In this document: positions 57,499-64,000 of the stretch, piece after piece
Layout of the letters: each line of letters opens with the position of its first letter
Position numbering within the stretch: position 1 is the stretch's first letter
Origin: Calamus simplicifolius
Lineage: Eukaryota > Streptophyta > Magnoliopsida > Arecales > Arecaceae
Direction of reading: 5' to 3'
NCBI GenBank assembly: GCA_900491605.1
Contig: UESW01003830.1
Coordinates: 1,287,782 to 1,351,781, forward strand
Length of the DNA stretch: 64,000 nucleotides
Made by a program: the position numbers and the translations under genes
The notes under the pieces: generated by a model
Databases searched by the model: none
The model's input: the letters and a program-made list of their open reading frames with translations, nothing else
What the model was told of the DNA's origin: nothing

Positions 57499-59343
57499 CA
57501 ATGTACCATGAGCCATTGCCGTCGCGCTTCTCAAAATCTTTAGCCGCTCATCGTCCACTGGGGCGGCTACAGCCCGCTCGAGCTCAACAGTCAGTTGTTG
57601 AAACCTCTCATGCTGCATATAATATGACAACAAAAATTTATATGAAAGCTTATGAAGTTGAAAGAAAAAGAGACCCAAACAAATTTATAAAATAGTACCA
57701 AAAACTCAAATGAAGTGCCTTCCCCTTCGTAGCCCCTTGTACTGTACTCAGAACGGCCTACACATATTCGAGTGATGCTCCTAAACCAAGCCATATAATC
57801 AGGTGTGCATGGGAGTCCTGCTACTATAGGCTCTCCCATAATCAGATGCTGACGCCGTGCATTCCATGTTTCAATATAACTCCCGTGCATGGCGTCCCAT
57901 GCTACATTTGACCTCCCTCGTCTATCAATCTGATGAAGATGCAGCGAAGTATCGCATGGACATGGAATCGACTACCGACATCCAAATTGACGAAGCACCC
58001 GGTTCGGCAAATGCCACTCAACTACATCAAAACATATCAGCGGGATTCGTGCCATCCAAATATCCGAACTTACCAAGCAGCTTGGAGGTAAAATAGAGAT
58101 AACTACTGCCGAGTAAGGACACCATAAGAACTGCATAGAAAATATATAATTAAACCTTAACAAACATAATGAATCGATCTAATTGAATTCCATATTGCAA
58201 AATGACATACCCGTTGCTCACTATCATCCAACACATCCAACTGGTCCCTATAAGCACGTAGTGTATGCATTGGAATATTTTTCATGTTATATCTAACGTG
58301 CCATCTAAACCCCCACGGTGCACCTAAGTGCCAATCATCATCAGCATCCGAAGGTCTCGCCTCCGGAATCTCGAGTCTCGTGGGATGGAAAATAGGAAAT
58401 CGTTCCCATGCCCAAATCTGCATGTTTGGATAATTCAAATTGTTAATTAACAATAAAAATTACCTCGATCTCAAACATTAGAATAAAGTGTTTACCTGTA
58501 GCAATGGAAGATATCCTCCGATATCAGACTGAGTAGGGCTCGTAGCTCGACACAGTGCTCTATATAAACCAGCCAACGTTGCCGAACCCCAGCTAAGAGC
58601 GGCAAATGCCTCCAAGTCTTCCAGAAATGGCACATACATCAACTTAACTAAATTACCAGAGGTATCTGGAAGAATAACTCCACCAATGATTCGAAGAAGT
58701 TGTCCCCTCACGAACTGTTGGATAACCTCATCATCCACATCTTCGTCCAAGTGAAGGTCGCGATAGAATTGATCGAAGAATGCCAATCGAAAACGACCTT
58801 TTGAAAATGCTTCGACAGGAGGCTCGACACCAAATAGTCTCCCAAATATAGCCTGCCACTCCGGAATAGTATGGCGCGGATCTAACCCAGTAACAGCAGA
58901 ACCATCAATCCGAAGGCTACTCAAAATACTCACATCCTGTAGTGTAATAGTCGCCTCACCAAAAGGTAGATGGAATGTGTGGGTCTCTTGACGCCATCTC
59001 TCTACTAGTGCAGAAATAAGGCCAACATCCAATCGAATCTGGCCAATCCTATATGCCAAACATGCCGACATGATCTAAATAATACTGTACTCGTGGGTGC
59101 GACATTCCCGGTGTCTCTCTCCATATACGTGCGTCATGACGACGACATCTAAGAACCGGTAACTCCTGACAAAAAATAAATTAAATGATACATCCGCATT
59201 AACGTAAACAAATGTAAATTATTTAAGGACTGTCGATCAATAATATATACCTTGCCCTGAAATATATTGGTTGATCTATGCATCTCTTGCAAAGTAAGAA
59301 CAGTAGGATCACGAGGCCCTGAATCTAAGACATTATGAGCCAT
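57352..59343 (-). pseudogene. Plant mobile domain (PMD) protein, MAIN/MAIL-like, broken
   Basis: Exon 1 (59251-59343): MAHNVLDSGPRDPTVLTLQE up to a GGCAAG/GTATAT donor. Exon 2 (58496-59165): HPRVQYYLDHVGMFG, a frameshift near 59055, then ISALVERWRQETHTFHLPFG, ATITLQDVSILSSLRIDG, RLFGVEPP, VPFLEDLEAFAALSWGSATL. Exon 3 (58211-58417): IWAWERFPIFHPTR. Exon 4 (from 58130): WCPYS, MARIPLICFDVVEWHLPNRV, QFGCR, then an in-frame TAG (57972-57974) where relatives have Gln, then MHGSYIETWNARRQHLI. A last part from about 57611 overlaps the MuDR remnant in antisense. Splice edges fit GT/AG. PMD proteins such as MAIN act in silencing and genome stability and are thought to come from transposons. This copy is probably inactive. 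Confidence 0.8.
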
Positions 59344-60220
59344 GTCTGATATAACAAGGTAAAAGAACTATTAGCTGAGGGTATATCTCATTGCATCAAT
59401 GTGTTTATAAAACACTTCTACATTAATAACCTTGTGCACCCCTATAAATGTAATTTAATTAGCAGAAGGCAAACAACTTAACATCTATAATCTAAATATC
59501 ATAATTAGATACTATAGTACAAGCAATATAAATATAATCTAATTTCTTGTAAGACCAACAAATGATCAAACTTGGAATCTCCTTATCAAACTTTAAAACA
59601 GATATGAAAGAAAGATTAATGCTATGTGAAAATATTAATAAGCCCATGCAATATGTTGATTTGAAAGACATGGGGCGTTGACCTGCGTACAATCGCAGGC
59701 AGATGAGTCAAACATTTCAGACCCAAAAAAATGCGGCCCCACTCGTCCTCATCGAGCGACGGACGATTCAACCATCACATCCAAATGAGGGTCGTCAGGC
59801 ACATCCTTTGAGCCGTCGCGATGTTTTTCTAGACAACAAAACCATAAACTTAACGGCTTGTGTGCATCCTTTGGAAATACCAAACTCCCACCAGCGGAAA
59901 GATCCCATCCACGCTACTTTTTTTACTCCCACTCGCCTCCCAAACCTACTAATCCTCCTCTATGCTCCTCCTTTAAGTTCTTAAAACACTAAGATGACTA
60001 AATCGGTTGTAAAAGTACTTGTAATCACGTTAGAAAATCTCAAGGCAAAACAGAACTTACTTGTAATGTATCGGGAGGCGATGGCAGCGAGAGAGAAGAT
60101 GAGGAAGAAGGGGGATGGCAGCTCCGCTTGCCGCCGACCAGGACGATCGATTGGAACGCCGGGGAGAAACGGGTTTGAAGCTGTCACCGATCGAGCTCTT
60201 CTGGGTAAATAAGGAGCTAA

Positions 60221-60350
60221 GAAAAACGCCACATGGTGTGGCGATTTCTCAGCTGAAATCACCACACCATGTGGCGATTTCACTTCATATGAAATCACCA
60301 TATGGTATGACGATTTCTTAGCTGAAATCACCACACCATGTAGCGATTTC
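60221..60350. repeat. Right array of four palindromes in the MULE
   Basis: Same motif as 56370-56575 (CGCCACATGGTGTGGCGATT, CACCACACCATGTGGCGA, CACCATATGGTATGACGA, CACCACACCATGTAGCGA), with AGCTGAAAT spacers. It sits just inside the right inverted end. Confidence 0.88.
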
Positions 60351-60537
60351 ATGGCTTTTCATGTCAGCTCCATGGCTGACTTGGCCGAGCTTCAGGAGAT
60401 GAAATGGTACAAAAAAAACACTATTTTAAATTATATTTTCCTTTTAACACCTTTCCTGCAATATCTTTAAAACCCATTTCTTAACTGTTAAATCGGTGTA
60501 AAAATGCACAAGTTAAAAAAACGACTCCTCATTTCTG

Positions 60538-60655
60538 TCAAGAAGTAATGATCAGGTTGACCATCAGATTTTTTAATGCATATAGAACCTGAAATAGAAA
60601 ACTGGGTGCGGGAATCGATTGACTTTGAATTGTCGCCATAAATAATAATAATAAT
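60538..60655. repeat. Right half of the dispersed repeat split by the MULE
   Basis: AGAAGTAATGATCAGGTTGA, CCATCAGATTTTTT and GGGAATCGATTG match 61437-61560 (AGAAATAATGACTACATTGA, CCATCAGATTTTTT, GGAATCCCAAG). Confidence 0.75.
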
Positions 60656-61269
60656 TATTATTATTAAAAAAAGTTTTTAGAAGATTATTTAAGGAGTGAA
60701 GGTGGGCTCAAGCTGGTTTAAGGCCTACTGGGCTGGCTTTACTTCCAGCCTAGCCATGGGTTGGGATTTAGGTTTAAAATTAAAATTTTTTTTATAAAAA
60801 AAATCGACCTAGGCTCAAGTCACTTCGTTGCCCGGTACAAAGCTCAGGCCAGAAGAAGATTAAACATTGCCTCTTAGTTAGACCCAAATGTAATGGCAAA
60901 ACCTTAAAATTTGTTGGGCTTTTTAAATTTTATGCTACTTTTTTTTGTTAATTGTATAAAATAGTTTTATATATTGTAAGAAATTTTTTAGAGTGACTTA
61001 AAAATTGCTTATTTTTGTATAAATATTTAAAAACTAAGTTCACTGTCAACCTAATTTTGGGTCAAAAGATTGTTGTGGATCAGTTGAATTGAGTTTCAGC
61101 TCAAGCCTAGGCTTAAATCCAAGATTAGTTTTCAAGCATAATTTTTGCTAAAAAAAAAAAGAATTAGCATTGATTTCGACCTCAATCTCCATAAAAATTT
61201 CAGGATAGGCTCAGGTTAGGACATGGCCTAATCCAACCCAATCTATGTCTAACTCCAGGTTATTAGATT
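60656..61269. other. Intergenic, no gene recognised
   Basis: AT-rich with poly(A)/(T) runs and a short ATA/ATT microsatellite at 60645-60668. Short GGCTCAAG/AGCCTAGGC motifs recur but form no clear element. Confidence 0.4.
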
Positions 61270-61560
61270 TTTAATCAATAAGGTATTACATATGATAATT
61301 AATTTAGAACTTTAAATGCCTCAAGAGACTTAAATCCCTAATTAATAGGGATTTTTTTTTTAAAAAAAAAGGAAGAAAAAGGTTTCCAAAGTCTAAGGAT
61401 CATGCACACATACTTTTACAATCCCATTTTTGCCTAGAAATAATGACTACATTGACCATCAGATTTTTTTTAGTGCGACCATTTAAAATCGTGTAAAACT
61501 CTAGAGAAAAATTAAGCGCAGGAATCCCAAGATGCTTGAATCCATAACAATAATAATTCA
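61270..61560. repeat. Unoccupied paralogue of the MULE insertion site
   Basis: Continuous across the point (CCATTTTTG, 61427-61435) where the related copy at 56022-60655 is interrupted. It confirms the element edges and the 9-bp target independently. Confidence 0.72.
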
Positions 61561-62370
61561 TCATCTCAATGTCGATGACCAGCTTGGGTTGATCACAACT
61601 CAACCACAAACCCTTAAATCAGAAATCTAAAAGCACGGCAGGCCTAAATATAAATATCTGCTACCTTATTTGGAATTTCTCATCAATCATAGTACGTCAT
61701 ATAAATCCTCAAATAAAAATGTAACATCAGTCAGTATATCATAGTATTTACAAGCAAAAGTCATACAAAAGTTTAGCAAAAGTCTTTGTACATCGCTCCC
61801 GGTGTAGCAAGGTCTACGTGGGCTGCACCGGCTCTTCTGATTGGTCCACGTGGAGCCTACGTGGATGACGTGCAGGGCGGTATGACCCTGCTATGATGTA
61901 ACGTTCTGAACGTAACGGGCATTTAAAGCGCTTTGCTTTTTTTTTTTAAATTAGCATGCAGACGAAAATGCCCTTTCCCTCCATTCTATCGCCATTTTAC
62001 GTTGGATTTCATCTGTGCAAGAAAAACTCTTTCTTCCCCCTCGCTCTGGCTTTCGGCATAATCCTACGCCCTCGCTCTGGCTTTCCGGTCGAAAGAAAAT
62101 ATTTCAGCTTCGAGGCTAACGACTACCTGGCTATTGGAAGAAATGTCGTCCGCAGTACAAAGTAAAAAGTCCTTCTTCCCACTTTTTTGTAATGCTCTTT
62201 TATTACACCAACTGTTTTTTCTCATTAGAGGTAGTTAATGCGTGACCAAACCATTTAATGCGCGGGTAACTTGCTTAGAACAAAACAGTTATGACATTCT
62301 GGTAGTCATAACTGTTTAGACTTTACTGTTTTGTAAGCACGAATGTCATACTCTTTTAACTATGGTGTTA
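61561..62370. other. Intergenic, no gene recognised
   Basis: Contains a short direct repeat CCCTCGCTCTGGCTTTC (about 62038 and 62069) and repeated CTACGTGG/CCACGTGG motifs (61815-61870), which include G-box cores (CACGTG). An open frame at 61956-62165 has no recognisable similarity. Confidence 0.4.
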
Positions 62371-62384
62371 TACCTCATGAACTG

Positions 62385-63125
62385 CGGTGTCGTCAGAGTG
62401 TTTCGGCCTATATTCCCCATTATTTCCTATCCATATAGCTCTAGTGTCGTCATGCTCGGCCGAAAATCCTTCGCGATACTGCAGTTCAAACATCACGACA
62501 CCCTAGCGACAACGCTACGACACCCATGCTTATAACCTAACGACACTCAAAAAGGAATTCGGCCTAAAAACATTGGTGACACCGCAGTTGAAACGTTATG
62601 AAACCCTAGCGTTAACACTACGACACCCATGCCTATAACCTTCGCGTTCTTCGTATGTTGCTTTCTGGGGTGTCGTAGCGTTTCTATGGGTGTCTTTAAA
62701 TGCTAAAGGGTGTGTCGTGCTTAAAACTGACCCTGGAGAGCAGGACCGCGACACCCAAGTTTTGTTCACCCAAAAAAAGATCTACGACGCCGTAGGTGAA
62801 ACATTAAGACACCCAAGCATCAACGCTACGACACCCCGTATGGAGAACAATCCATGTGACACTCCGCTTTAAAAGTGACATCATCGGTGTCGTCGCCTTA
62901 AAACTAGGGTGTCATCAGATGAGAACTGGGGTGTCGTAACAACCTGAGTCGGTGATGTCGTCGTTCGCGACACCCCAGTTGAAACCTGACGACACCCTAG
63001 CACCAATTCTATGACACCCGTGCTTATAACTGACCACGGAGAGAAGGCCCATGACACCCAAGTTACAAACCTAAGACACCCGTTCATGCTTAGGAGAAAA
63101 CTTTAGCACATCCTAGGATGAAATC
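62385..63125. repeat. Dense two-strand array of CGACACCC / GGGTGTCG motifs
   Basis: Over 25 near-copies of GACACCC or GGGTGTC in both orientations. Some lie in a larger unit: CAGTTGAAAC, CTGACGACACCCTAGC, CTACGACACCCATGC, TTATAACTGACC, ATGGAGAG. The same unit reappears at 63925-64000. Clustered short motifs in both orientations near an element end resemble CACTA (En/Spm) subterminal regions, but no CACTA terminus is visible, so the element type is unproven. Confidence 0.7.
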
Positions 63126-63210
63126 AGAAAACAGTTACGACATCCAAGCTCCCTTATCCTTCGGTCTAGCAGCAAGCACAAAAGTTACTAAAATTTCTTT
63201 TTATTCATCA

Positions 63211-63381
63211 TACAAATAAAGACAAGAAGAAAAGAAAGAAGAAAGTACAGGAGCCCTCACTGGGGCTTTTCATTTTCTCCGGGCGCTGCCGAGCTCCTAC
63301 AAATAAAGACAAGAAGAAAAGAGAAGAAGTACAGGAGCCCTCACTGGGGCTTTTCATTTTCTCCGGGCGCTGCCGAGCTCC
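63211..63381. repeat. Tandem duplication, about 85 bp x 2
   Basis: TACAAATAAAGACAAGAAGA...GCTGCCGAGCTCC occurs at 63211-63297 and 63298-63381 with few changes. Each copy contains the last 13 codons and stop of the minus-strand ORF, so the outer copy is a duplicated C-terminus plus 3' flank. Confidence 0.93.
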
Positions 63382-63745
63382 CCCCATGCTGTGGGGCTAA
63401 CTCGGCGATCTGGCGCTGGAGGGACGCTACTTGCCCCTCCAGCTGGCAGTTGGCCCGACGCAGGACCTTGATCTCTCTCGTTGAAACGGCCAAGTATTGC
63501 TCGGCCGCCCTGTGGAGTCGCTTGCTGTTTGCGAGCGACGATACAAAGACCTCTGCATCGATGGTTACCGTTGTGCGGAAGCTCCCATGGGGGCCAGTAG
63601 ATTGCCCCTCGCCTCTAGAAGCCATCTCAGTATCCAAAAAGTTTGGAAGATCAGCTGAAAAGGTGATTAACGATCGCATTCCCCCATCCATATTTAAGGT
63701 ACTCCTAGCGGGTGTTTTGATTGCCCGAGCTATCAGCTCCGGCAC
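63341..63745 (-). CDS. Small unknown coiled-coil ORF
   Basis: Longest form is 134 residues. A start at 63624 (MASRGEGQSTGPHGSFRTTV) giving 94 residues is equally plausible. It contains IDAEVFVSSLANSKRLHRAA and a heptad-like segment with VLRRANCQLEGQVASLQRQI AELA, typical of a short coiled coil, and ends GSSAAPGENEKPQ. I do not recognise a family. It lies between two zones of the CGACACCC array, so it may be a passenger or captured fragment in a transposon. Codon use is GC-richer than the surroundings. The product is hypothetical. Confidence 0.4.
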   Translation of the reverse strand: MPELIARAIKTPARSTLNMDGGMRSLITFSADLPNFLDTEMASRGEGQSTGPHGSFRTTVTIDAEVFVSSLANSKRLHRAAEQYLAVSTREIKVLRRANCQLEGQVASLQRQIAELAPQHGGSSAAPGENEKPQ

Positions 63746-63749
63746 CCCT

Positions 63750-64000
63750 ATCGTGGAAACTCGCCACGTGCCACCATTTCAGTGGGTGGTCAAAGGAAAC
63801 GAATGGGTTTTGAATTGGGGTGTCATGGGTTTCAACAAGATAAGAGCGAATGGCAGCAACCAGAAGGAATTCGCCCCCCTCGTGAACAGAAACCATTAAT
63901 GAAGAATGAAGAGAGTGTGGGGAAGCCAAATACTGCGACACCCAATTACCAATGCTTTGATACCCATGCTTAAAACAGAACATGGAGAGAATCCCCGTGA
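63750..64000. other. Window end, further CGACACCC units
   Basis: GGGGTGTCATGGG (63818) and, from 63930, CTGCGACACCCAATTACC, GATACCCATGCTT and ATGGAGAGAATCCCCGTGA repeat the array unit of 62385-63125. The element continues beyond the window. Confidence 0.55.

Larger units (their letters stand above)
56195..60528 (+). mobile_element. Mutator-like element (MULE) with PMD gene and hairpin arrays
   Basis: Long inverted ends of about 200 bp: left GAGTTGTTTTATAACTGGCG to the GGAGCTGACATGAAAAGCCATG block (56350-56370); right, read backwards, GAGTCGTTTTTTTAACTTGTG to the same block (60350-60380). The flanks TCATTTTTG (56186-56194) and TCATTTCTG (60529-60537) give a 9-bp duplication with one mismatch, as for Mutator. 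Inside are subterminal palindrome arrays, the N-terminal MuDR domain on plus and a PMD gene on minus. No MULE DDE transposase core or SWIM finger is seen, so it is non-autonomous now. Confidence 0.85.

Noticed and set aside
61815..61870. CACGTGG/CTACGTGG cluster as a host promoter
   Set aside because: No gene follows that I can support; motif is short and common.

Overview
This window is plant nuclear DNA, almost certainly from a large, transposon-rich monocot-type genome. The GC-rich U-box gene and the mix of Tat and Del/Tekay Ty3 elements, SIRE-like Copia LTRs, L1 LINEs, hAT and Mutator-like elements fit a monocot. A palm is my guess, but nothing here proves the species. Only two ordinary host genes can be supported: a small IDA-like abscission-signal peptide gene (18619-18843, minus) and a U-box/ARM E3 ubiquitin ligase (53256-54389, plus) whose frame is broken. 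Nearly everything else is nested mobile DNA.

Layout. 1-11046: a Del/Tekay-like Ty3 element on the minus strand (3' LTR cut by the window edge, PPT, decayed pol and gag, tRNA-iMet PBS, 5' LTR). Its 5' LTR holds a 2.56-kb non-autonomous hAT element (8415-10978) with an 8-bp target duplication; the hAT carries GC-rich palindromic ends and an array of about 19 units of 83 bp. This Ty3 element sits inside an older one on the plus strand, whose decayed pol and 3' LTR run to 16618. A second small hAT relative lies at 16829-17600. The IDA-like gene follows. Two related L1-type LINEs are arranged head to head, A on minus (19564-25515) and B on plus (about 25600-31390), then a Tourist-like MITE (31488-31936).

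32197-52145 is a composite of Tat-lineage Ty3 elements. The outer element, here called B, has its own LTR family at both ends, gag-pol with the extra Tat RNase H, a 140-bp tandem array and an antisense accessory gene. Its 5' part is displaced by a Copia LTR, a minus-strand Tat element (A-minus) and a plus-strand LTR plus gag start of the same A family. B's gag-pol is apparently now read from the foreign A LTR.

After the U-box gene comes a well-delimited Mutator-like element (56195-60528) with a 9-bp target duplication, long inverted ends and arrays of hairpin-forming palindromes. It also holds a remnant of the MuDR N-terminal domain and an antisense plant mobile domain (PMD/MAIN-like) gene broken by a stop and a frameshift. 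A paralogous empty site lies nearby at 61270-61560. The last 1.7 kb holds a dense two-strand array of a CGACACCC octamer around a small unknown coiled-coil ORF.

No bacterial-type operon, CRISPR array, rRNA or tRNA gene was seen. I found no convincing undescribed cellular system. The most unusual structures are the PMD-bearing MULE with its palindrome arrays, the satellite-carrying hAT, and the LTR-swapped Tat composite.
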